Shown: positions 44,240-58,100 of the stretch, piece after piece
How the letters are laid out: each line of letters begins with the position of its first letter
How positions within the stretch are numbered: position 1 is the stretch's first letter
Notes under the pieces: generated by a model
Databases searched by the model: none
Told to the model about the DNA's origin: nothing
The model's input: only the letters and a program-made list of their open reading frames with translations
Origin: Mugil cephalus
Lineage: Eukaryota > Chordata > Actinopteri > Mugiliformes > Mugilidae
DNA: 64,000 nucleotides
Reading direction: 5' to 3'
Assembly: GCF_022458985.1 (NCBI RefSeq)
Contig: NC_061776.1
Location: 1,301,719 to 1,365,718, forward strand
Made by a program: the position numbers and the translations under genes

Positions 44240-44995
44240 GATCTAAGATATAGAATACAATAGGAAACTTCTTGGAATGTATGAATAAAGCAGAGTAGAA
44301 ATAAAGACATCAAGACACCATCAGTTCTTCTAGGTCCACTTGCACACAGTTTTTGAAGACAATTATTATTGTAGCGTCTAGAGACACAACCAAGAGGCTG
44401 TGATAATGTAGAGGAACATCTGTACCCAGTGTGGAATAGAACCACCCAAGTCCCAATGGGCCACACCACAGAAAGTGGTGCAGAACAACAGGACCAAGGT
44501 TCTGTGGGACTTCAGCTTCCAGACTGACAACCAGGTCCTGACTAACCAACCGGACACAGTGGAGGAGGACAAAGAACAGAAGAAGGTGGTGGTGATAGAT
44601 GTGGAGATCCCAGCTGATGCCAACATCAGAGAGAAGTAACACGAAAAGGTTGAGAAGCACCAAGGGTTGAAAGAGCAGCTGGAACAGATGTGGAAGGTTA
44701 AGGTAGCGTGGTCCCCGTTGTAAACTTAGACTCAACTTTATTGATCCCTTATCAATAAAATTATATCATATATTTATCTTATATTATCTGGTAGTAGGAG
44801 AGTGACCCCGGAACGGGTCCCAGAAACAACACCTGTAGCCTCTGTCCAGAGGAACCATGGCAGTACCAAGAACAGCTAAGATTCTGAACCCACAGAACCC
44901 TGAAACTCCCAGGCCTCTGGTAAAGGACCCGAGCTTGAGGATGACACAGATAGCACCCCATGTGGGTGAGAGGGACTTTTTTCATATGTAGTGTG
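44240..44995 (+). pseudogene. 3' end of a non-LTR retrotransposon
   Basis: The plus strand across frames reads VLWDF, QTDNQVLTNQPD, then VVVIDVEIPADANIREK and MWKVK, a C-terminal restriction-like module seen in several fish LINE families. Near the end the tail gcctctgtccagaggaacca / agctaagattctgaaccc is characteristic of those elements. Stops interrupt it. Confidence 0.65.
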
Positions 44996-46430
44996 ACAGT
45001 GATAGTGTATGATAATATTGAACTTGGACTGTATGCAGAAAATACACAAACATATCAAGTAAATGAAATATTGTACTTGGTTGAATGAATGCACAATGAA
45101 TACACAATACCGAGAACAGTGATGATGTTCTGAGCTGTTTTGATCACATGCTGCAGCGCTGTCTTGTCCCCAGCTATGCAGTTTGCAAACCACACCATGA
45201 TGCAGTATGACAAGATGCAACTGTGCACAGTTTGTTATTACATCTTTAAACTACTTTGACACTAATGTTGTTATGTGCATGATAGAAAACATTCAAAGTT
45301 GCAGTGAACTTTCATGTCAAGTGTGAGTCTTTGCTGACCCCTGGTGGACATTTAGAGACACTGATTTAATTTTTTTTAAACTATCTACATTTACACACCA
45401 AACAGAGTCCGGCTGAAAAAGAAAGAAAGAAAAAAAAATAAATAAATAATTGAAAAACAGTTATTATTTGAATCTGTTTATTTTACCCTCATCAGAAAGT
45501 TCAACTTGCTGGGTGTTCATTTCTGTCCACTCCAAAGAAGACAGTCTCTAGATGAAGACTGATCATTCATTTTCATTTCATTGTATTTACACTGAACATC
45601 ACTCGGCTTAATAGTAAATTAGCCAGTGTTGGGCAGCTGGATAGTTTTCAACTGTGGTCCTTAAAAACGAGGTAATTACCTCAAAGCTAAAACAAATACA
45701 ACCACAGACAACTCTAGAGGAGCAGCAACCAGAGCAATAGATAACAACATGCAACTACTGAGAGGTTATTATTTGGACAAAATTATGCCAAAAAGAAAAA
45801 ATGACTATCCCTGCCTTTAATCTCTAGTTGCTTATTAGGATCATTATTGGGTTTCTTGTTAATTTCTGAGGGCAATTCCAGATTTATTTATGATTTTATT
45901 TATGATCCTATTAGCATCATTCATATGTTTTATGAAAAGGTCAGATTTAGCTGCTCTGATATTCTTAGTTACCTTATTTCTTAAAAAAGTAAATATGTGT
46001 TTTTCAGTTGATGATTTGGACTTTGGGCACCGTCACTCTGCTTCATTCATTCCCTAAAGACACTGTCTCATATTTCTGAGTCTGAAGTTAATTCTGAGTA
46101 GTCAGACGGTCTAACTTTATTATTTGTCTTCAGACATCTTCATGTCAGTGCTTCGAGGCTGAGGAGAAACATGATCCTGATCAGACATTTATCTGACCAG
46201 GTCATCTGAAACCTGAGAGCTTGGTTATTTTACCTGTCCTCTGGTCCACCTGTCCTCTTTACGTCCACTGTTGGACCACATTGTCTCGTCCTATAATCAG
46301 AGACTCCTCCATCCTGTAACTGAAGGTTTGACACATTCATCAACTCAACCTGAAGCTGCACCTAAAACACGGTAAACAACAGTCTGACTGCAACTGTCCA
46401 ATCAGCTGAGAGGCTTTAGGCCCCGCCCCC
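44995..46430. other. Intergenic between inhba and amph
   Basis: About 1.4 kb without a recognised gene or array. Contains A-rich tracts near 45415-45450. Shared 5' flank of two divergent genes, so regulatory sequence for either could lie here. Confidence 0.4.
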
Positions 46431-46434
46431 TCCT

Positions 46435-46435
<1 letters not shown>

Positions 46436-46487
<52 letters not shown>
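46436..46487. repeat. (CA)n microsatellite in the amph 5' region
   Basis: About 25 uninterrupted CA dinucleotides ending some 50 bp before the amph ATG, so probably in the 5' UTR or core promoter. Confidence 0.95.
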
Positions 46488-46488
<1 letters not shown>

Positions 46489-46535
46489 CCCCCTGCTGAC
46501 TCTGGTAATCCTCTCTCTCCGTGTCTGCAGTCATC

Positions 46536-49500
46536 ATGGCGGAAATCAAGACGGGAATCTTCGCTAAAAACGTCCAGAAGCGTCTGAACCGAGCGCAGGA
46601 GAAGGTGAGAAGGCAGATGGAGGGTGGAGGGATGGAGGGTGGAGGATAGACGGAACTAGGATGGAGGGTCGACGGGGGAGGACAGGCGGAGGCTGGAGGA
46701 CGGATGGACGCTGTGGATGCAGTTCGGAGGCTGTGGGCCTCTGGATCAGTTGATCAAAGTCAAACGAGTCGTTTCCGTTTTTTTGAAGCGACAGCGGCTG
46801 TACAGAGGTGGTGACGTCATGATCCCGTTAAAATCAGCTGATAAAAACAACGTATAATGATTAAAGTAATGCGGAGCCTCTGATTGGCTGCAGCAGGTGG
46901 ATTAACATCAAGGCGTCACAAACATGTCGTTTAAATGAAGTCCACTGGCGCAAGGTCGAAGGCGCGGGGGGGGGCTACGCAATGACGCCAGGTCTGACGA
47001 CAGTCCAACAACATGGCGTCATTCATGGGTTGTCTAGGTGTTAAATTTAGTTTAAATCGATGTGATTGGTCTGATCAGAGTCACATGACTCATTCATTAT
47101 TAAAGCAGTTTATTCACAGAAAGTCTGAAGCTGTCAAAAAATCTGACTCTAGAGGACAGACTCTAGAGAACGGACTCTAGAGGACAGACTCTAGAAGACA
47201 GACTCCAGAAGACAGATTCTAGAGGACTCACTCTAGAGGACGGACTTTAGAAGACAGATTCTGGAGGACAGATTTTAGAGGACGGACTGTATACGACGGA
47301 CTCTAGAAGACAGACTCCAGAGGACGGACTCTAGGAGACAGATTCTAGAGGACGGACTCTAGAGGACGGACTCTAGAAGATAGACTCTAGAAGACAGATT
47401 CTAGAGGACGGACTGTATACTGAACTCTAGAGGACAAACTCCAGAGGACAGACGCTGGAGGACAAATTCTAGAGGACAGACTCTGGAGACCCGAGGACAG
47501 AGATGGAAGACATGTGACCCAAACACTGAATCATCTTTTCTGTGTTTTCTCAGGTTTTGCAGAAACTTGGAAAAGCAGACGAGACCAAAGATGAACAGTT
47601 TGAACAAGTCGTCATCAACTTCAGAAGACAAGAGGTGAGAGACATGTCCTCCTCTTCCCCCTCCTCTGCGAGACCAGGGAGAGGTCAATGGTTTCCATGT
47701 GGCCCAGTTAGAGGGTTCAGGGCTAGTGACCCTGTCCAGACCTGGTCTTGGGGTTAATGACTCATATGATGACAACGTAACCATGTACTGGTATTGGCAT
47801 GAGGTGGTCATAATCTTTTGGCAGGTGGCCTGACACAGCATCCTGTTGGTAGAGAGAACAGAACTGCAGCTGGAGCGTAGGACCTGAAGGCTTGTTGACC
47901 TGTCTCAGGGGGTGGAGGGGGCCCCGTCTGGTCTAGATAGGGGCTACGTCCACACCCATGAATGCCAGGTCCAAACCTTTCCCAGCACAACATTGAACTG
48001 TCACAAGATGGTCTATGAAAATTTCTTCTCCTGTCAGTGGTCATAATGTTGTGGCTGATGGGTACGGATATAGAGTTCATAGAGCTGCACTGAGCTCTGT
48101 GTCAACCTTCATTTTCATTTATTACCAGACGTTTCCTCTAAATGATCTATGTCTGGAACTTGTCGGTTTAGTTGGTTCTTCTCATCAGTTCCTGGAACTA
48201 GTCCCCGTTGTAACCCGTGTTCTGTGTTCAGTCTGAAGGTTCTCGGCTGCAGAGAGAGATGAAGGCCTACATGTCTGCGATCAAAGGTGACAAACATTAT
48301 CTCTATCAAACCACATCCATCCCTGTACTAGACTCCTTCCTCTGGAGTACGATGACCATCAGTGAGGGTCTGGTTGTTTGTGTGTTTGTGCAGCGATGCA
48401 GCAGGCCTCCATCAACCTGACCCAGTCTCTGCATGAGGTCTACGAACCGGACTGGCATGGAAAGGATGATGTCATGGTCATCGGGAAGGTGAGAGTCATG
48501 GAAACACCTACACAACACCTACACACCTGAACACATCGCAGATATGATGGAAACCACATTAACAAATATTCACTACATTTATTTGTACTGTAACCTTTGT
48601 TGAGCCATAGATTGTTTATTGCATAGAGGTCTGAGGAAACATTGTATAAAACTATTACAAAACCAATTTTACAACAGAGAGCAATAAGGATAACCACCAG
48701 GGCTGATTATCAAGACCCAACAAACTAATTATTTATAAACTCACAGACCTTAAATTCAATGATCTTCTGAACTATAAAACTGCTCAAATTATGTATAACG
48801 TAAATAAAAACCTGCTTCCAGAGGATGTTTCAGACAGAGATATGTGTGTATAGGGATGCAAAGGTATGAACAAATGTTAAAAAAAAAAAAAAAAAAAAAT
48901 GTGGATCAATTAAAGGAGTCAATATATGGAATAATCTAGATTTAGAAATGAACACATGTAACAAGCTTAATAGTTATAAAGACTTACTGAGATACAATAT
49001 CATCAATACATAGAAAAGTGAATTATAAGCACACTGCTCATAAACTGTTCACTGGACATAATGTACACGTTTTGTTCTGAATGAATCTTAAAATGAGCAG
49101 ATGGAAAAATGGTGATTTAAAAAGTCTAGACAAAATAAGATGAAACCTTTTCACTCAAGGTACATTTGTTTAGTTTTCGTAAATTATATTTTAACAGAAA
49201 AAGAAAGAAGTGAATTACTATTTTTTCTTGTGTACAAAAAGTTTGTACCTGACTGAAGTAAACTGAATAAATAAAAACAAACAAAAAAAGAGGTAGATGA
49301 CACCAAAACACGTCACAAAGGTAGACACGGTGTTACGTGAACACATCACACGGGGAGACACATAGGCCAATCAACAGCTGAACGGCTAACCCCCCGAACC
49401 CTAACCCTAACCCCTCTAACCCCTAACCCCCCTAACCCCCCTAACCCTAACCCTAACCCCCTCTAACCCTTAACCCCTCTAACCCCCCTAACCCTAACCC

Positions 49501-52037
49501 TAACCCACTCTAACCCTTAACCCCCCTAACCCTCTAACCCTCTAACCTCTAACTCCCTACCACCCGAAACCTAACCCCCTAACCCCCCTAACCCTGTAAC
49601 CCTCTAACCCCTAACCCCCTAACCCTAACCCTAACCCACTCTAACCCCTAACCCTTACCCTCCAATTCCTTACCCTCTAACTCCTAACCCTGTTAAGTCC
49701 TAACCCTAAACACTAATGCTAACTTCCCTAGTGTTGATTGTAAAACAGTTTATCTCCATGTTTGTTTCCTGCAGGACTGTGATGCACTGTGGGAAGACTT
49801 CCATAACAAACTTGTTGACTCAACGCTGTTGAACCTGGACGCATACCTGCAGCAGTTCCCAGACCTAAAAGTCAGCAGCAGTTTGTTGTTTGGTTAAAGT
49901 TTTTCATATTGAAAACAGATTCACCGCATGAATTTATCTGTTGTTTCAGACTCGTGTGGCCAAAAGAAGTCGGAAACTCATTGACTACGACAGCGCACGT
50001 CATCACGTAGAGACTCTGCAGACGTCTGGGATGAAGAACGACCGCAAGATGATGAAGGTGAGAGCAGAACATGATGGAGGTTGGGATATTCAGCTGTTCA
50101 GTGGCAGCCTGGCATCACCTGAATAAATTCAGTTCCTCTCAGAATCCGGTAGCTGTCCATCTGGAGATAGTCCTCTAATCAATCCGACTCATTTAGTGTG
50201 GAAACTAATCAAATGATGTGAGACTTCCGTCACTCTTATGGCCATCACCATGTTAAGCCCCGCCCCTATGATCTGATTGGCCTAGCATATCTTTCCTGGA
50301 GAAGAATCAGTTCCTGACAAAAGACTCCAGAACAACAGTCCTCCGCTACACATTTAGTGGTGGAGTAGTTGCCTCTCGTCATCAGTCTGTGCAGGATTCC
50401 ACCACAGTGTGCTGCCTTCTTTTCTGCCGTTTTGAGCCAGATGTTTCTGATCTGGTGTTGAATTTAATATTTCTGTCATGTGTTTGAAGTGATTTAGTGA
50501 AACAGTGTTTGTGTGCAGGCAGAGGAAGAGTTGAAAAAGGCCCAGAGAGTGTTTGATGAGCTGAACGTTGGTCTGCAGGACGAACTGCCAACTCTCTGGG
50601 ACCGGTGAGTCTCATCTCAAACTTCCTAAACACAAACTAATCTAAATAATTTTGTGTTTCTATGGAAACTGGTCTGTTGGTCAGTACTGTGCAAAAGTTT
50701 TAGGCAGGTGTGGGGAAAATGCTGTAAACTAAGAATGCTTTCAGGCATATAAACTTTATTTTTTTTATCAATTTGCAAAATGCAAAGTGAGTGAACAAAA
50801 ATCCCATTAATATTTGGTGCTACTACCCTTTGCCTTTAAATCAGCAGCAGTTCTTGCAAAAAAGTTAGGGACTGCAGTTATGTGTATGATCAACACATTC
50901 TACTGAACAGGTGCTAACATTCATCACTGTCACGTGTAGAATGAAACCTAGTCGTTAACTGAAAGAGAAACAGCTGTGTATGAGGCTTCAAACTGGATGA
51001 AGAAAAGCCAGACTGTGCCACTAAGGTGAGGTGTGGAAGACAGGTTCATGTCACAGATGAATACAGTACACTATGGCGAGATTGAGCACAGCAACAAGAC
51101 ACAAGGTAGTTCTACTGCATCAGCAAGGTCTCTCCCAGACAAATATTTCAAAGCAGACTGGTGTTTCAAGATGAGCTGCTCAAGCTCTTTTGAAAAAGCA
51201 CAAAGAAACAGCAACGCTGAGGATCGTAGACTCAGTGGTTGGCCAGGAAGCAGCAGATGAAAAACAATCAAGATTATTTCCACTTTTAAATGTGAAGAAC
51301 TCCACAGGTCAGATATTCAGCCTCCAGACCAGAGACCCTCACAAGAAGATGGAGGGAGAGAGGGAGACACAGTGGTTAGTAAATTATAAGAGATAGAAAA
51401 TAAAATGATAAGATATTAGAGGACAGGAGCCAGAGAAGAAAGAGGAGAGGACATGTCCTCAGTGCATCGTCCCCCTGCAGCCTAGGCCTATAGCAGCATA
51501 ACTAAGGGTTGGTTAAGTCCAGCTCTAACTATAAGCTTTGTCTAAAAGGAAAGTCTTAAGCCTGACCTTAAACGTAGAGAATATAGAATGTAGAATGTAG
51601 AATAACTGTTCAGTAAATACAGTTTACGTGTTTAAAATCTTCATATTAATGCAGTGTGAACAGTAGTGTTTTAATGTAGACACAAAGAATCATCTTACTG
51701 ACATGAATATATGCATCAAAGCGTTAATTGAAGGCTAAGGTAAAATATCGAGATATATATTGTGTATTTGTGACATGTCCTAAAAACAATTAGTTAGGTT
51801 TAATTAGGTTTACATATTATATATTGCAATTATGTATGGCCACCTTGCACATGACACATTTGTATATATTTTTGTATATTATTATTATTATTATTATTAC
51901 TATTATTATTATTATTATTTACTTACTATTTACCTTTACTACCTCAGTAGTTTATATTTTATTGTACCCAAATACCGGACTGCTGTGACAACCTAATTTC
52001 CCTTTGGGGATCGATCAATCAATCAATCAATCAATCA

Positions 52038-52116
<79 letters not shown>

Positions 52117-55100
52117 CATCCATCCATCCATCCATCCATCCATCCATCCATCCATCCATCCAGTAAAAGGCTATATCGCTCAGCCCAAGTCTGAAGTCTT
52201 CCAGGACTCTGAAGCTGCAGCTCAGATTGTGGCTGATCCCCGTCAGCCTGGACTCAAACTATTTAATAGACCCCCCTCTGGCAGGAGGCTGATTTTTCCA
52301 GGTTTCTGAGCCATAGAATAGAGTGGTCTTTACGTTTGAGTTGAAGATTTGTAGCTTAGTCTTGAGTGACAGGTTTTTTGCCTTCCAGATATTGCTTAGC
52401 ATGTTGAATGTTGTCCTTGCCTTTCCACAGAAATGATGGTCCTGAAGTATGTGAATCTGTTTACATCTTCTAGTGAGTTTTGGTCCATGATTATGAATGT
52501 TTTGTTCTTTAATAATCCTAAGGGTGGTAATTTGGTCTCCACAGGAACTGTTGTTCCTGAAGCCAGCCTGGTTTTCCCTCAGTTTCTCATTGACATTCTG
52601 GAGCCTTTCCAGCAGGATGTAGCTGAGCACCTGAACTCTCAGGTGTTGAAAGGGGCATTATTCCTCTGTAGTTTTTATAGTCCCTGAGGTCTCCTTTCTC
52701 AGGGACTTTCACGATGTGGCCATCTTTTCAGTCAGATGGGTGGAGCATGTTGGTGGAGCTTTCAATGTCGGCCTTGAAAGCTTCTGCTGGAATCCTGTCT
52801 GGTCCCTCCGCTTCACGTCATCTTAGGACATAATGGCTTTTCTTATTTCCAACTTGTTGGGGAGGTTGCAGATTGTCTCCAACTGCCCTGGGGCTGGTGG
52901 GATATCTGCTTTCAGCTGAGGAGGCTGCCTGTCGAGCAGATCTCTGAAGTGTTCGGTCCAGCTCATCACCTGTTCTTCCTTGGTAGATGTCACCCATCCA
53001 GATCAAGATGTCCTTTCCTTTCCTGGTATGGAGGATGGTGTATAGTTGGTTGTAGAATTGCTCCTTGGTTTTCTCGTCAGCATCGTTGGTAGGAGTGTAG
53101 CATTGTACAAGTTGGAAGTTTATTTTCTTATGCGTGCTTTAGAATTTGGCTGTGATTATCCGTGAGTTGATGGGTTCCCAGCTGATAAGGGTCATCTGTG
53201 CTTCTTTGGACAGCATGAAGGCTACTGTGTGTGGTGCAGAGTCATCTGGATGTCCTGAGTATGGTCTCTCCTCTCGCTAATTTGACTTAGGGTTAGGGAG
53301 ACTGACTGGAGCCACCTGGTTTCTCCTAGACCAAGGAGAGTTGTCCCATACCTCCTCATCTCCTCAACAATCACTGCTGCCTTTCCTCCTGCATACATCC
53401 TCACGTTCCATGTCACCATGGGGATGAGTCACCTCAAGGTCAGAAGCTTCAAATGTACAGTATGCTTGTGGTTTTCCATGCACGTCGTCATAGTCTATTT
53501 AGCTTGGGGCGCTGAAGAGGCTTCCTTTCCAAGACCTGAGGGTTTTTGAGTATCTTTCTGTAGCTATAGGCTTTTACAGGATGAGGTTGCTAGTCCCGAG
53601 CCCAACCCCCACCTGTGGAGGAGTTTTGGAGTTGTTTTGTTAGTCCTCTTCCCTGTTGAAGGCCGGGTTTCCCAGATGTTTGGTCTGGTCAATCAGAGCT
53701 TTTGAGGGCAGCTTCATGAAGGCAAAGGGTGGTCACACCAAATATTGTCTGAAAATACAGTCTGAATTAAATTTTTATTTGCTTCAGAGTGAGCTCAGCC
53801 ATAGAGAAACTGGAAAGAAGACTGTGAGACTGTAGAGCTGCATTCTGGTCTCAACCGTGTGTTTTTTGCCAGTAACATTGAATGGATTCCTCTCTGACCT
53901 GATTTTCAGCAGGTTATTAGTTTGGTAAAACGATCAGTCCTTGTGAGGCTCTAACAAAATCCCAAAAGAACCAAAAAGGAAAGTGTGAACCTTAAGACTG
54001 AGACTCACCTGATTGTTGAAGACCATTGATATGAATAGCATTAGTATGAAACGATTGTTTATACCGGCTCACATCATCAGTTTGTCTTCATGTCTATTGT
54101 CAAGTTAATGAAGTCAGCATTCACTGAGCTGCTCTGGTTCATATAAGAGTCAGTTTTTTTTAAAGCCAAGTGCCTCCTGAAAAAAAAGAAGAGGCTGAAT
54201 GATGTGACATGTCAGTCTGAACACGGCTGATTCAAGCTTTTATATATTTATAGATGAGACAAAAGGAATCCTGATCATCATTTCACTGCTTTAATACTCT
54301 AATACTTTAATACCTGCAGCCGGGTCGGTTTCTACATTGGCACATTTAAGAGTGTGACGAGTCTGGAGGCAAAGTTTCACCGTGAGATCTCACTGGTGAG
54401 ATTTTCTTTTGTCTTTGATTGACTACTTCTTTAAATAAAGCTACAGTATATTAACTCAGACCAACAGTGTCTGGGCCTGAATTATCATTGGACTTGTAAA
54501 TAATGATATTTCCTGTAACCCTGCAGGTGTGCAGACAGCTATATGAAGTGATGACCCAACTGGCAGAGCAGCACTCTGATAAAATGTTCACCATTCAAGG
54601 AGCTCCCAGGTCAGTGCCAGTGCCCACTCTCTAACCTTTCACTTCACAGATACATTGTTTTTGTGTAATTTTGTATAAGAGTTTCTGAGTTACACATATC
54701 TGGCAGATTAAAAAAAAGAAAGTGAGCACAATGACAGATTACTGGTGGAGTAAATTTTATTTACCAAAAAGCTGAAAAAATGCTGCATCTAGTCTTTAGG
54801 GGACATTCATGTTTCCCAGGGGCTGGTATAAATGGGCTAACATGGCTAAGACCTCCCAAGCTAACACAAAAACGATGAGAAAATAGTTTTTTAAATAACT
54901 TACAATGGATTCTTTTACGTTTTGATGAAACCACAGGCAGCAGCACCACCAAAAAGTCTATGAAAACATAGACTATCTCTAAATGGGCTGATTTATTACA
55001 CACCCAACGCCCCCAGTCTATTCTATTCATTAAATTCTTGTAAGTGATTGAAGTGTTATCCACTGATCATTTGGGCTAAATCCAGTCAGCTCTCAGGCTG

Positions 55101-58100
55101 CTCATTGGTCTAAAGTGCTGCTGGTGTCAGAGTGGCAGGAGCCAGAAGAAGTTCAGCTATGGCGGAGTTAGCATGAACCAGGTGGATAACTGGTATTCTA
55201 ATCTTTTTCCTTAATGACTTTGGAGAAAAATTGGAAGTTAAGAGACAAATGGTTTTCAAATAACTCGAAGGGACAAATTACAAATTCGTAAGTTTTGTGT
55301 TTCTGGTTTGAAAGAAATTACTGGCTAATGGGAAGTGTAGCCAAAAATTCACTTTTCTGTTTTCCATGCCTGTTTTTTTTTTTTTTTTTTTTGGAGGAGA
55401 TACGGCAAGAACCCAACAAGGTTCCTGTCAAGCTGAAATGTTTTGGTTTCAACATCTCACACTGGCCAGCCAATCAGAACACGGTTTTCTGTCTTATCCC
55501 TCAGTGATTCAGGACCATTGCGTCTCGCAAGGACACCTTCACCACCCGAAGATGAAAGTCCACCAGAGAGTCCGGATGCCAGCTCCAACCACATGCTGCG
55601 CCCTGTCTCACCTGGACCACCACGGCCCAAATCCCCCACACAGGTAGAACCTTACCTTAACTAAACCATCATCTCATCTCATCTCATCCTCAGGTCATAT
55701 AATTAGGTTATTGTGATTTGACTGATTGATAATATTTGTGATATTTGTAATTTATAGGCTATAGATACCAATGATTAGTACATATTATTGTCTGTGAGGT
55801 CATGGTTTATCTAAAAACAAAGCTCAAACAAAGACTACTGGATTTTAGTCTGAGCTGAAGCAGAACTCTAAGTATGTCCTGTTAGCTTACAGTGATTGCT
55901 AACAGAACTAACTCATAATGATGTTGATAGACAGTCATGGTGCAGAACAAAGTCTCTTTCTTGTCTGAACTTGATCGTAACTTTCTGTGACTGTTTTTTC
56001 TTTGCTGCTACTTTTGTGTGTTGATTGGTGAGTGAACCAAATGCTAGTTTGTTGTCATGTGTCTGTTCCAACCTGTATTTAGAGATGATAAGACCCCAGT
56101 GTTGTTGTGTACAGTCGAAACTTAAAGTAGAATACCTCTATGATTCTACTGACAGTTCAGATATCGCTGTCTTTCCTTCCATAGTATTTTAAAGAGGTGT
56201 GTGTGTGTGTGGATATGTGCATAGATGTGTGTGTGATATGCAAACGCTTCTAGAACACTGGTTCAGTTGGTTCTGGTGCTGTAAGACTAAATTAGATAGT
56301 TTATTTATCCCAAGGTGTTTGTGATGATGAGTTGATGGCTGAAACACATGGTCACAGTTGTGAGAAGGTTCTGCAGCTTCTCAAAAACATCACCTTGAGG
56401 TTAACAATGAACAACGCTTCTTTCTCTGTCAGTCCAATCAGAACATTCACCACCCGAACACCTTTACAGACTACGGTCTAGTCCCTTTGTACGCCGATTA
56501 GTTCTGATGGATCCTAGTTTGAAGAAGTATCTGTTGTCTGTAAGTCTGTACTTTTACTTTCAGACATTTAGGGTTGTTTAAACTGAACAAATGAATAGCT
56601 TTCTACTCCAGTCTTCATAATGAAACATTTCAAGAAGTTTTGATGAACTTTCTTCAAATATTCAGATTGTCTGACCTCAACAAGCCTCCATTTGTCCTGA
56701 ACCCTGCCCTCACATTAACTAAACAAAAACACATTACCAACGGAAGTGATGTGATTTTAATTTTATACATTCATAAAAGGACAACCTCACTGTAACATCA
56801 TGAAGAAACATGACATACCGTAAATGAATCGTATCAGTTGACTGGTTGGTGGAGGCGTACAAATGCGTATATATCCCACATACTTTTGTTTGTACTCCAT
56901 GTTGGAACCAGTGTTTTAGAACCTCTCATCCTCATCTTAACAGTACAATATTTAATTCATGTTGTACTTGTCTGTTGGAGGTTTCATTAAAACAAATACT
57001 TGTTACTCACTCCTCAGAGTATGATTTATTAATGTCAGCAAACATTTTTAATGGAACAATTTTTTTTACCATCCTACACTGTGACACAGAGAGCCTTTGA
57101 GGTGGAGCACTTAAATCGCCTTAAAACGTCGTCTTCTTTTTTGTCTTTTCATCCCCAAATCTAACCATTTTCAGCTCCACAGCTGTAAAATTAAAATAAT
57201 TGAAATAAAATCCATTCAAATCTCTCATCAGGCCATGTAACATTTAAATGTCTTTTGTACAAATTATAAAATAAAGAGTAAATAACAAAGAGTATGTGAC
57301 ATTGATGTTAGATTCTGAGGCTCTTCTAATCAGCCTGAAATAGAGGCAGCCAGTCTAAGTTGTATCTGTTCAGTCCTTTAGTCTCTGTGTCTTCAGACCA
57401 GTCCTCTAAATGCTTCATCTCCATGATCATGCTTCCACCACTAAAGCTGCTTCATGTTTCTGTGACTGTGGGTTCTAGTATTTCGCTGTGTTTCTCTTTG
57501 ACTGATGGCTCGATGGTGTTGGTGACTCTGCTGTGTGACTGAAATGAAATATATGTTCATTCACTACAGGGATGTTAAATGTTTTTGCTTGTGAGGGAAC
57601 TGTGAACATTAGGGAGCACTCTCGTTTACACCTGTAGTTTGTCTTGGAAACATTTACTGCTTCAGATCTAATTTGTGTCTTTGATTTCAAAGACAAACTG
57701 ATGACTGAAGGCTTTTTCATTTTTCTGTTCAACAATTAATAATAGATCACTTCTTGTCTTTAGCAGACACAGCCGAACCCTAACCCCAACCCTAACCCTG
57801 ACCAAGCTAACCCTAATCAAGCTAACCCCAACCCCAACCCCTAACCCTAATCAAGCTAACCCTAATCAAGCTAACCCCAACCCCAAACCCTAACCCTAAT
57901 CAAGCTAACCCTAACCAAGCTAACCCTAACCAAGCTAACCCCAACCCCAACCCCTAACCCTAATCAAGCTAACCCTAATCAAGCTAACCCCAACCCCAAC
58001 CCCTAACCCTAATCAAACTAACCCTAATCAAGCTAACCCTAACCAAGCTAACCCCAACCCCAACCCCTAACCCTAATCAAGCTAACCCTAATCAAGCTAA

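Noticed and set aside
49388-49705. Chromosome end suggested by CCCTAA repeats
   Set aside because: Imperfect, short, and inside an intron with coding exons on both sides; interstitial.
46536-50604. BIN1 (amphiphysin II) instead of amph
   Set aside because: The N-terminus [20 protein letters not shown] and later PWDMW context match amphiphysin I; BIN1 has a different N-terminus.
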